Positions 42,501 through 51,910 of a stretch of 64,000 nucleotides of DNA are shown piece after piece (within the stretch, counting starts at the first letter, position 1; the number at the start of each line of letters is the position of its first letter). The translations under genes and the position numbers were made by a program. A model generated the notes under the pieces. The model saw only the letters and a list, made by a program, of their open reading frames with translations. It did not search any database and was not told where the DNA came from. This DNA comes from Acer yangbiense. Lineage: Eukaryota; Streptophyta; Magnoliopsida; Sapindales; Sapindaceae. The stretch covers positions 9,362,001-9,426,000 of the forward strand of contig CM017765.1 of NCBI GenBank assembly GCA_008009225.1, written 5' to 3'.

Positions 42501-44984
42501 TTGCTCTTTCATACATTTTGCATACATTTCATTCATTCATTTGATACAATGAGTGGATTCGGTGGCAACCATGAGGGTGCTTCAAGCACACGGCCACCCC
42601 TCCTCACCGGCATAAATTACTCCCAATGGAAAGGGAAGATGGAGGCATATGTGTGTCAAATCCATGATAGGGCATGGATGGCCATTGAAGATGGATATTC
42701 GCCTCCTATGATGACTCCCATGGATGGAGGAGAAGAAGTGCTCAAGCCTAAGGCACAGTGGACACAACCTGAGTTTGAGTTGTCCAAGTGGAATCAAAAG
42801 GCGTGGCACGCCCTCATATGTGCAGTGGATGAAAATCAGTACAAACTGATTCAGAACACTAAGATAGCCAAGGAGGCATGGGACATCTTAGAGGTTGCAC
42901 ACGAGGGAACCGAAGTAGTGAAGGACTCCAAACTTCAAGTCCTCCAAACTCAATTTGAGACACTTAGGATGGAGGAGAATGAGTGCTTCAACGACTTCGA
43001 GATTAGGTTGATGGACATTGTCAACCAAAGTCATCAACTTGGTGACCCTTACTCGGATAGAAGGATCAAGCAAAAGATAATGAGATCGCTTCCCGAGAGG
43101 TTTGAGTCTAAGGTGACGGCTTTAGAAGAAAATAGTGATTTTAAGGACATGAAGCCGAGCGAGGTAATAGGTAGACTTCTCGCCTACGAGTCTAGGAAGG
43201 GTCCTAGCTCCACTCCTTCAAAGAAGCAAAAAGGGATTTCTTTGAGAGCTTCCAAGGTTGAGAAGGAGGACAAGGATGACTCGGATGAAGACATGGCACT
43301 TTTAATGAGAAAATTCAAGAAGTTTGTAAAATTCGAGAAGAAGGGTCATGCATCCAAAGGGCAAGAATTGAAGAAAAGGGTTCCTTTCAAGAAGGTTGAG
43401 CATAGGCAAGAGAATAGTGAAAGGAAAGGGATCCAATGCTATGAGTGTGGTGGCATAGGTCATATCTCACTAGATTGTGGGAATTTGAAGAACAAGAGAG
43501 AAAAAATGATGGCCGCCATTTGGAGTGAAAGTGATGACTCCGAAGAAGGAGATAAGTCATCAAGTGATGATGAGCTTATCAATAACTTCAAGGCATTGGG
43601 TGCCAATTGTGAAGAAAATGAAGTTGTTGGTAAGAATTCCGTTGCTAGTGATCCCATAGAAGAGAAAGTCGAAGAAGTAGCTCTAGAGGAGATAGTTGTT
43701 GCTTCGCATTGGGATATGGCACTTATTGACTCAAGAGATCAAGGTGAAGGTCTTGATGAGGAAATTGGATCCATAAGAGAGGAGGAGAGCCTAGAAGATG
43801 ACACTAGTGGAGATGACTCCTTATCTAACTCTACAAATGGAAATGTAGAGAATATGGATATGCATAACTTTATAGTCAATGTTGAAAGCTCCATGAAGAA
43901 GAAAGATAGATTTCTAAGGATTTTAGAGGAAGAAAATCTAGAGCTTACAACATACAATGACCTCCTAAAGAAGCAAGTGGAGAAAATGGATCTTAAGGAC
44001 AACTTTGAAAGTTTTGAAAGCTCTAAGTTAAAGAATGAAAAAGAGATTCAAAGGTTAAAGGAAGAACTACTTAGGCTTTCAACACAAGTTGATCACTTGA
44101 ATGATGAAGTGATAAGATCCATGGTGGAAGAAGACAAGCTAAAAGATGAGCTAGCTTTGTCTAAGAGGAATGAAGAGGGTTTGAAGAGAGAGCTTGTTGA
44201 AGCCAAAGAGTCATTGACTAGAATGACCACAAGCACCAAGAAACTTGACAACATACTTGGTGTAGGAAAAAGCCCTTGTGACAAAAGAGGTCTTGGATTC
44301 GAAGTGAGCAAGGATTGCTCTATTCCTAAGAAGACCATCTTTGTGAAGAGTTTGGGTAAGATAGAAGCGTCACCGGTGCAAACTCCTAGGAAGAAGTTAG
44401 AACTAGGACAATGTTCGAAAAATGCACAAGTGAAGGTGGTGAAAACGAGACAACCCCAAGCTCAACGGATTAGAGCCTCTCGAGTCATCTCTCCTCAACA
44501 AATGACTCACTATGAAAAGAGGCAAAACATGCTACCTAATCCAAGGAGGCAACCCATTCCGGTTCAACCAAATAGAAGACATGAACCGACTCAACACCAA
44601 AGGAGACATCAAATGCATGATGAGTCTCCAATGACTTCACAAGAACATGGTATGAATTCTTACTTTGTACCAACTTGTCATTATTGTGGTGTTTATGGGC
44701 ATATTAGGCCTAAGTGCTTTAAGTACATTAACCATTGTAGGATTGATAGCATGATAAAGAAAAAGAGGCTAAGAAGAGCCCATTTGCATGAGCCTAGGAA
44801 ATCTTTTGTCAATAATCCTAGGTTAGTGAATGACATGCAACCTTTGTCCACTAGGAAGAAAAATGTTATATCTATGTGGATAAGGAAAAATGAACCCGCT
44901 TGCTACGAGACTAACAAGTCTCAAATAGGTTCAACTAAGTCCAATGGACTTGGTAGGTCCATAGGACCTCATGCCCTTCATTAA
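42501..44984 (+). CDS. gag: N2 Gag protein, intact, up to 827 residues
   Basis: An intact Gag-like protein, presumed to form or enter retrotransposon particles. The start is more likely the ATG at 42549 (MSGFGG, giving 811 residues), which matches C1 and C2. Domains in 827-residue numbering: UBN2-type Gag about 40-240, first knuckle CYECGGIGHISLDC about 313-326, a long acidic segment about 350-470 that is expanded relative to C1, a coiled coil about 470-610, a basic Gln-rich part, second knuckle CHYCGVYGHIRPKC about 726-739, and a tail ending GLGRSIGPHALH. No protease motif follows. The last residues resemble the RNase H end of C1 (LSRSIGVCLVE), which suggests a deletion joining the Gag linker to the last pol codons. 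The preserved frame implies recent selection or youth. Confidence 0.92.
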   Translation: MLFHTFCIHFIHSFDTMSGFGGNHEGASSTRPPLLTGINYSQWKGKMEAYVCQIHDRAWMAIEDGYSPPMMTPMDGGEEVLKPKAQWTQPEFELSKWNQKAWHALICAVDENQYKLIQNTKIAKEAWDILEVAHEGTEVVKDSKLQVLQTQFETLRMEENECFNDFEIRLMDIVNQSHQLGDPYSDRRIKQKIMRSLPERFESKVTALEENSDFKDMKPSEVIGRLLAYESRKGPSSTPSKKQKGISLRASKVEKEDKDDSDEDMALLMRKFKKFVKFEKKGHASKGQELKKRVPFKKVEHRQENSERKGIQCYECGGIGHISLDCGNLKNKREKMMAAIWSESDDSEEGDKSSSDDELINNFKALGANCEENEVVGKNSVASDPIEEKVEEVALEEIVVASHWDMALIDSRDQGEGLDEEIGSIREEESLEDDTSGDDSLSNSTNGNVENMDMHNFIVNVESSMKKKDRFLRILEEENLELTTYNDLLKKQVEKMDLKDNFESFESSKLKNEKEIQRLKEELLRLSTQVDHLNDEVIRSMVEEDKLKDELALSKRNEEGLKRELVEAKESLTRMTTSTKKLDNILGVGKSPCDKRGLGFEVSKDCSIPKKTIFVKSLGKIEASPVQTPRKKLELGQCSKNAQVKVVKTRQPQAQRIRASRVISPQQMTHYEKRQNMLPNPRRQPIPVQPNRRHEPTQHQRRHQMHDESPMTSQEHGMNSYFVPTCHYCGVYGHIRPKCFKYINHCRIDSMIKKKRLRRAHLHEPRKSFVNNPRLVNDMQPLSTRKKNVISMWIRKNEPACYETNKSQIGSTKSNGLGRSIGPHALH

Positions 44985-46238
44985 TGAAGGATGATACTAA
45001 CCCCATATGGGGAACTCAAGCAAAGAGAGCTATTTTTGCATTCTTGTCACTTGCAAAAAATTTGAAAAATCTTATGCTTCTTGGTTGATTGCTTGAGTAA
45101 GCTTGGTTTCACATATGTATATATGTTTTCAATTCAATAAGTGTGAACCTTGCTTGTTTACAATCCATGTCATATTTATGTTCAAACATGCATTTTGGAC
45201 TAGGAGATGTATGTAGGAAGTATGATTTGAATGACCTATGATTATCTCCATGACATGATGATTCTTAAATAACATGCTAATGTCTTATGAAAAGCATGAA
45301 ATTCATGTACATGCTCAAATGAAAAAGCATGAATTGATAATTGCGTTCTTAAATGCAAAAACTTGTGTGAAAAAGCTAATGAGACTCAAATGAAAAAGGA
45401 TCTAGTATCCATTCAAGGATTTTACAATCCAAATGTCTCTCTTTCTTTATTGGTTGAACATGTCTACTATCATACGGATATCTTATCCGGAAAAATCAAA
45501 TAGGGTGCAAAGTTGCTCATGACATGTTTAGCTTATAAAGTTGGATATAGTTGTTCTTAAATTGAAATCAATGAAATTTCTATATCCTTGCTTCTCTCAT
45601 GACAATGGTGAAATTGGTTTGAATTCCTATTAGAAACCTTTGTCATTTGCTTTGCCAAATACCATGGTATTTTGGACTTGAATGCAATATGTCTTGTATG
45701 CAAAGCATTTTGTTTCACACATTTTATCTAATAAAACTCCTCGTTTCTCTCCGATTAATTGAGATTGCATAAAGTGACTTATATTGATTATGCATATACT
45801 AGAATGCTACTATCTCTCTTTGCCTTGAGTGACCCGGTTGGGGACTACTCCTTTGTCTATATCATGACAAAAAGGGGGAGTATAATGTGGTAAGGGGAGG
45901 TGCAAATTGTTGTTGCAATTGGTGCACATTGGGGAGAATATACATTGAGGGGGAGTAACCCTTTGAGGGGGAGCATTGCATTCATCATACATTGCATGAT
46001 GTTGTGTTTAATTTCTTAGAAATGCAAATGGTTGTTTATGTCCTCACTTGATTCATCTCACTTTTACTTGTTTCGGAAAGTTTAGAAACCTTGTTTCAGG
46101 GAATGATTGTTCTACAAGAGATTGAAGACTTCAAGTTTTATTTTTATATATCTCTTTGTATTGTAGAAAATCTTCATTGACCCATAGGTTTATTTTTGTT
46201 GTGAGGAATCAATGTGAGTGGTGGTTTTGTCACGAAAT
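44985..46238 (+). other. N2 3' untranslated region
   Basis: Homologous to the 3' UTRs of C2 and N1, beginning with the shared CCCCATATGGGGAACTCAAG block near 45001. No sense reading frame of note. It contains GGGGGAG runs near 45873, 45949 and 45967 before the main PPT. Confidence 0.85.
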
Positions 46239-46254
46239 AGCCAAAGGGGGAGAT
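46239..46254 (+). other. N2 polypurine tract
   Basis: AGCCAAAGGGGGAGAT directly abuts the 3' LTR. Confidence 0.93.
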
Positions 46255-47934
46255 TGTAAGGATTCCCGTTTTGTTGATTGGCTTATTTCGTGGTCAAACC
46301 ACATGTTGGGGTTTTGAATGTAAGGGTAGTCCAAGTGTTTAGTGTTGAAGATCAAAGGCCCTTCCATGACCTCAAGATTCAAGCACGCCAAAGGTATAAT
46401 CTCTTGTGCTTGTTTTTCTTTGAAGAGATTTAGTAGCACACACTCACTTAGCATTCTTGCTATGATTGCATACTTGCTTATTTTTATGTGCATCTCTTCA
46501 CATGTCACTTTACACACTAGCACTTTGGTTGATATATCTTGTTGTGTGTATATGTGCCTTATAATTCGTTTCCCGACATTGTTCGGAAACGTCTGCGCTT
46601 GCACTAATGAGTGCTTGGTTTCGCGCGAAGACCGCCTATGGAGAATGCCCTTGGCTTCTCCTTGGTTTTCACCATTGTTGGTGATCGGCGGTTATGATCG
46701 GCGGCCTGGCCGCCGAATGAAACCGCCGTTTCAGTCCAGATTGGTCTGAAGCAATTATGCGGTCAAGATCGGCGGTCACGACCGCCGTTCGAAACCGCCG
46801 TTCATACCTGATCGATTTTAATCTCTCGGGTTTGATTCGGCGGTTTGATCGGCGGTCGCGAAACCGCCGAATGAAACCGCCGTTAATGCTCTGTTCTTCA
46901 CGAGCTCAATTCAGCGGTCGTAATCGGCGGCCTGGCCGCCGATTGAAACCGCCGAACGGTGCGTTTCAGGGGCAAAAGTGTCTTTTCACATGCCCAATTC
47001 TTGATGTCTATAAATATCTTGTTTTCTCAATCTCTGAATAAGTTTTTTGAGCAATTAGAACCCTAATCTTTCAAGAGAGATTTTTGAGAAAAAATCAAAT
47101 CAAGAACCTATCTTTAAACACTCAAATCAATTCCCTTTTGCATCAAATTTCATATTTGATCTTCTATGCCTTCATAGAATTGATCCATGCATGGTTTTGA
47201 ATCATCACATCTTATTTGGTATGTTCTTCACTAATTTCATATTACTTTAGTGTTTTTCATATTAATACATCTCTTTAATTACTTGTATGCTTTTGATTAT
47301 ATGCTAGATACAAGTTAGAGATTATTTGTGATGAAAATTAATTGAGTGTTGTTTGTGATAGCTAATTAGGTTTTTAATTAATCTTGATTAGCTAAGCTAT
47401 TTGACATGTCATTTAGCAATTGATATCTAGGGTTGATTAAATTGATTATATCATCATCCTAGATAAGCATCTAAGGTTACCTAGCCTTGTTTGTTATTTG
47501 AATATTCATATATATATTCACATAGGTTGTTTCTCTTCTTAGAGAAGTAAGTCTTGAGGCTAAGAGTGCTTATGCCTCAAGCAAATTGGAATAGGGTTGC
47601 TAATAAAGGCCCGCTGGGTAGAAGTGAGGGGTTACAGACCGGAATGTTAGACGAGGTCTACATAGGTTGTAAACTTCATTTCAATTAGTGATTTCGAGTT
47701 CCGAGTGTGGCGCACTATACAGCCCGTGGTTTTTCCCAGTGGTTGGGTTTCCACGTATACATCAAGTGTTATTTAAATTCCGCACTATATTACACTTGTA
47801 TGTATTTTTGACTAGTAGGGGCATTTTCGTAAAATTGACTTGCATGCGAAAATTGGGTAATAATAGCTAAAATCTATTCACCCCCCCCTCTAGCTTTATA
47901 TTGAACACGCCTCGAGTATTTTTATGAACTTTCA
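46255..47934 (+). repeat. N2 3' LTR (1680 bp)
   Basis: The same length as the 5' LTR with about four visible substitutions, for example in CGGCGGTTTGATCGG near 46850. It ends CTTTCA before the duplication GAACT. Confidence 0.95.
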
Positions 47935-47939
47935 GAACT

Positions 47940-48815
47940 CTTTTTCTTCAAATCTTGTCCTCTTGACCCAAATCCCTTCTTCTTCTTGAACCCCATAACC
48001 TTGTTGAACCTTTTCACAAATAAGGCAAGGTCTTCATCCGATTCATGCTTTGCCTCCTTTGCATCCTTAGATGCTTTCAAAGCTATTCCTTTAGACTTCT
48101 TAGGAGGAGTAGTGGTGTTAGGAGCCTTCCTAGACTCATATGCAAGGAGACGCCCAATCACCTCACTTGGCTTCATATCCATGTAGCCACTATTTTCTTC
48201 TATGGCCGTCACCTTGGATTCAAACCTATCGGGGAGAGATCTCATAATTTTTTGCTTGACTCTCCTATTCGAATACGGGTCTCCGAGTTGATGGCTTTGA
48301 TTTACAATGTCCATCAATTTGATTTCGAAGTCATTGAAGCATTCATCCTCTCCCATCCTTAGTAGCTCAAACTGAGTTTGGAGGACTTGAAGCTTGGACT
48401 CCTTCACCACCTCGGTTCCCTCATGTGCAACTAGAAGGATGTCCCATGCCACTTTGGCAATCTGAGTATTCTGAATAAGCTTGTACTGATTCTCATCTAT
48501 AGCACACATAATGGCATGCATAGCCTTCCTATTCCACTTAGAAGCCTCAAACTCTTGCGCGTTCCATTGCGCCTTAGGCTTCAAAACATCTTGTCCTCCA
48601 CCCTCGGGAGTCATCATAGGGAGATCATATCCGTCTTCCACCGCCATCCAAGCACGGTCATGAATTTGGCATATGTAGGATTCCATCTTCCCTTTCCATT
48701 GGGAATAGTTCAATCCGGTAAGAAGTGGAGGCCTTGTGCTAGAAGCTCCTTCGTGGCCACCACCATTTCCACCGTTTCCACTCATAGTGTTTATGAATGA
48801 ATGAAATGAATGCAA
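47940..48815 (-). pseudogene. C2 gag, 5' segment (start to N2 insertion)
   Basis: Codes for the Gag N-terminal 290-odd residues, with likely start MSGNGG at residue 11 as in C1. It includes the UBN2-type core (LNYSQWKGKMESYICQ, DPYSNRRVKQKIMRSLP) and ends at LKKKSS where N2 entered. A truncated Gag ending in a few LTR-encoded residues could still be made from the C2 promoter. Confidence 0.94.
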
Positions 48816-48895
48816 ATGTATGAATGATCAAAAATCACACAAAATGCAAAACACATCAAAATAAGCAAGGATCACCTATGTATGTCTAGGAACCC

Positions 48896-48907
48896 GCTCT
48901 GATACCA
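48896..48907 (-). other. C2 primer-binding site (tRNA-iMet)
   Basis: The minus strand reads TGGTATCAGAGC next to the 5' LTR, intact. Confidence 0.93.
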
Positions 48908-48909
48908 AT

Positions 48910-50629
48910 TGAAACAAATAATAGCACGGTGTGTATAAAGCTATCTAGAGGGGGGGTGAATAGATTTTACGCTTTTTACCCAATTTTTCGTGTTAGTCAA
49001 AATTACGAAAATGCCCTCAAGATAATATAACCAAGCAATTGTAATATGGTGCGGAAATTAAAACAACACTTGGTTTTTACGTGGAAACCCTCACGGGAAA
49101 AACCACGGGCTATGTAAGTAAGCCACACTCAAACCTCGAATCCACTAAATGTGCAAACGATTACAACCTAATCCTGGAAGTAATCACACACCTACCTAAT
49201 CCCGGTATGAGTGAACCTAGTCCAATTTGCTTGCGTTCTAAGCAACCTAATCCCGGATGCTACACACAAGACTTACTTTCTCTATGAAGAGAATACAACC
49301 CTAAGTGAATATATGTAAATATCCAAAATGCAACATAGAGCAAGGGAAACCCTATATGCTTATCTAAGATGATTAATATGCAATTAAGAACAATCCTAGA
49401 TATCAAAACTAAATGACATGTCAATTAGTTTAGCTAATCAATATTAAGCACAAAACCTAATATGCAAGCACAATATAAAATCTCAAACATACATCATACT
49501 CATCTCAATATTGTATCTAAAGCATACAAAATAACAAACAAGTAATTAATTGAGATTGCTAGAAAAGAGAAACACAAAACATGTAAGATATTAGTGAAAA
49601 GCTTACCAAGCAAAGTATGATGAAGATTCCATGCTAGATGACATCTAGATGATCTAAGATGATGCTAGATGATGATTGATGATCATGAAAAAGTGTTTGA
49701 GAATCAAGAATGGAGTTCTTGGAATTTTTCTTCTCTTTGAAAAATATCCTAAGTATGAATTCTGAATATGAACTCTCTTGATTGACCTAAAGTCAAAGTG
49801 GCATATATATAGGGGGCCAAATCAAAGTGTGGTCGTTTAAGTAAGTTTCAAAGAAACGCGCCAATCGGCGGTTTCAATCGGCGGCCAGGCCGCCGTTCAT
49901 GACCGCCGAATTGAGCTCGTGAAGAACAGAGCATAAACGGCGGTTCATTCGGCGGTTTAGTGACCGCCGATTCCAACCGCCGAAACAGAACAGAGAGATC
50001 AAAATCAACCAGGTATGAACGGCGGTTTCGAACGGCGGTTTCATGCCCGCCGTTTCAACCGCCGAAATAGACTGAGAGATAAATCAATCAGGTCTTGAAA
50101 CCGCGGTTTCGAACGACGGTCGTGACCGCCGATCTTAACCACAGATATGCTTCAGACCAATCTGGACTGAAACGGCGGTTTCAGTCGGCGGCCAGGCCGC
50201 CGATCATAACCGCCGATCACCTAGATAGGTGAAAACCAAGGAGAAGCCAAGGGCATTCTCCATAGGCGGTCCTCGCGCTAAACCAAGCACATTCTCGTGC
50301 ATGCGCGGACGTTTCCGAAAGTTATCGGGAAACGAATTACACAACAACAAGACACAATTACACACAACAAAATATAATAAATAAGTGCAAGTGTGAATTG
50401 TGACAAACGAAGAGAATGCACACATATGCAATGAATGTTTAGTGTGTGTGTGCAACTAATCTCTTCAAAGAAAAGTAAGCACATAGAAATTTACCTTCGG
50501 TGCTTATCAACACGAGGTCTTCAAAGGGCTTCGAACAAGAAGACCGATACTTAGGCTACCCTTACAAAGAACCCCCACATATGGTTTGATCACGAAATAA
50601 GCCAATTAAAAACAACGGGAATCCTTACA
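48910..50629 (-). repeat. C2 5' LTR (1720 bp)
   Basis: Pairs with 33434-35153. TATA box at 49804-49811 and CCGCCG motif array at 49858-50218, where most of the differences from the other LTR fall. Followed by TGAAC. Confidence 0.96.
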
Positions 50630-50634
50630 TGAAC

Positions 50635-51356
50635 CTCTATGAATACTCTTTGTTAGAATTGACTATATTTTCTTAATTCAAGTTTTGATTCATTCAATTC
50701 ATCCTATATCTTAATTCTTTATTCTTGTTGATGCATAGTTTTATGCTAGGTAGGAATTTAGGGTTTTTAATTGTGATTTATATCTCAAGTTTTTGAGTTA
50801 AATTAAATTATAATTGAGAGCCAATCTTTAATTGAATGGATAAAATTAGCAACCCCAAGTTTTTGGGACGCAATTTTGGTTCACTTGTTATTTTGCTTAA
50901 TGGGTTTTTGGTTGTGATTTATATCTCAAGTTTTTGAGTTAAATTGAATTATAATTGAAAACACTTGATTCATCCTATTATCATACGGTAACAATCATAC
51001 TTGAGATATGAACGAACCCTTAACTGGATTAACATCTTTTATCAAAGTCAATTCGAAGCATTGAGTAAACATAGTTGGGGAGCATTGATGACCTAGTCCT
51101 CTTACCTCTTGATCACATTCACATATTCTTGTTAATTGCTTTCTTAGATAATTTTGTTCTAAACCAATCATTCACTCAATCAATCAATCGCTCAATTTCA
51201 AATCTCTTGGATACTGTTAATTGCTTAGCTTTAATTAGAACTAGTTTAATCGGTAAATCACTTTACCTTGTGGGAATGATCCCTACTTGTCACTGTACTT
51301 ATCTCACGATTCGTGCACTTGCGAGTTAAGTTTTTATAACACGATTTTACACATCA
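50635..51356 (+). repeat. G1 5' LTR, right part
   Basis: It continues 33433 across C2 and aligns with 55226-55948, ending CACATCA before the PBS. The two LTR parts sum to about 1696 bp, against 1708 bp for the 3' LTR. Confidence 0.93.
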
Positions 51357-51362
51357 AGTTTT

Positions 51363-51380
51363 TGGCACCGCTGTCGGGGA
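51363..51380 (+). other. G1 primer-binding site (tRNA-Asp-like)
   Basis: TGGCACCGCTGTCGGGGA lies six bases after the LTR. It matches the gypsy-type TGGCGCCGTTGCCGGGGA site for tRNA-Asp with three changes. Confidence 0.8.
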
Positions 51381-51487
51381 ATATTTGAATTTATTGGTTA
51401 TTTCTAGTTTTAGTTTAATTTTTATTTTTTGCTTTTAGATTTTGTTTTCTTTTTATCTTCTTTTTCTTTTCTTTCTTTTCAGGGACA

Positions 51488-51910
51488 ATGGACTTCTACA
51501 AACATGAAGAATTGTCAAGTAGGGAACTTGATAAGCTGCTAGATTGGGTCGAAGATGTTTTTGGGGATGATGAAGAAATTCATTATGTTGAGGTTACAAA
51601 AGCATATTCTAATGATGAAGAAGTAGAAAAGGAGGAGACGGAAGAAAAAGCAACGGAAACGGAAGATGTCCCTTTCGAGGCATCGCTCCTATACAAGGAA
51701 CTCAAGTCTTATGTCCCTCCTATTACTTTTCCGAGCCGCCTACACAAAAGCAAGTGGAATAAGTGGTTTTCTGAACTTATTTCACCACATTTTATAGTGA
51801 ACATTTACTTGCCTTTGCTTATTGTGTGTAGAAACATGCCGGCACGTGAAAATTTCTTCCAAGACCTAATCACATATAGACGCAAATTTGAGACATTGGA
51901 GTTTGGTTAA
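51488..51910 (+). CDS. G1 140-residue ORF resembling a gypsy Gag-protease linker
   Basis: Starts MDFYKHEELSSRELDKLLDW about 110 bp after the PBS. The middle is acidic (EEVEKEETEEKATETEDV). The last half, from YVPPITFPSRLHKSKWNK through VCRNMPARENFFQDLITYRRKF, resembles the PPxPFPxRL...F...MPxYxKFxKDLLTxKRK segment that lies between Gag and protease in plant Athila/Tat-type elements. All other Gag and Pol domains are gone. The frame is open, so it may be expressed or may simply not have decayed yet. GGTGGGAGGCAACCCACC follows about 50 bp later, showing that pol was deleted. Confidence 0.55.
   Translation: MDFYKHEELSSRELDKLLDWVEDVFGDDEEIHYVEVTKAYSNDEEVEKEETEEKATETEDVPFEASLLYKELKSYVPPITFPSRLHKSKWNKWFSELISPHFIVNIYLPLLIVCRNMPARENFFQDLITYRRKFETLEFG

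Larger units (their letters stand above)
40743..47934 (+). mobile_element. N2: gag-only copia derivative (TR-GAG type) inserted in C2 gag
   Basis: A complete 7192-bp element on the plus strand with a perfect duplication GAACT (40738-40742 and 47935-47939). Two 1680-bp LTRs differ by about four substitutions by eye, so it is very young. PBS and PPT are identical to C2. The interior encodes one long Gag frame and then goes straight into 3' UTR; all of pol is missing. It fits the published description of terminal-repeat elements carrying only Gag. Enzymes would have to come in trans. Confidence 0.95.
33434..50629 (-). mobile_element. C2: full-length SIRE/Maximus-type copia element, disrupted by N2
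   Basis: A complete element on the minus strand: 5' LTR 50629-48910, PBS, gag start, N2 insertion, rest of gag-pol, 3' UTR, PPT, 3' LTR 35153-33434. The perfect duplication TGAAC lies at 33429-33433 and 50630-50634. Both LTRs are 1720 bp and differ by about nine substitutions by eye. Apart from N2 the polyprotein is open, so C2 was coding-competent when N2 landed. Confidence 0.96.
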
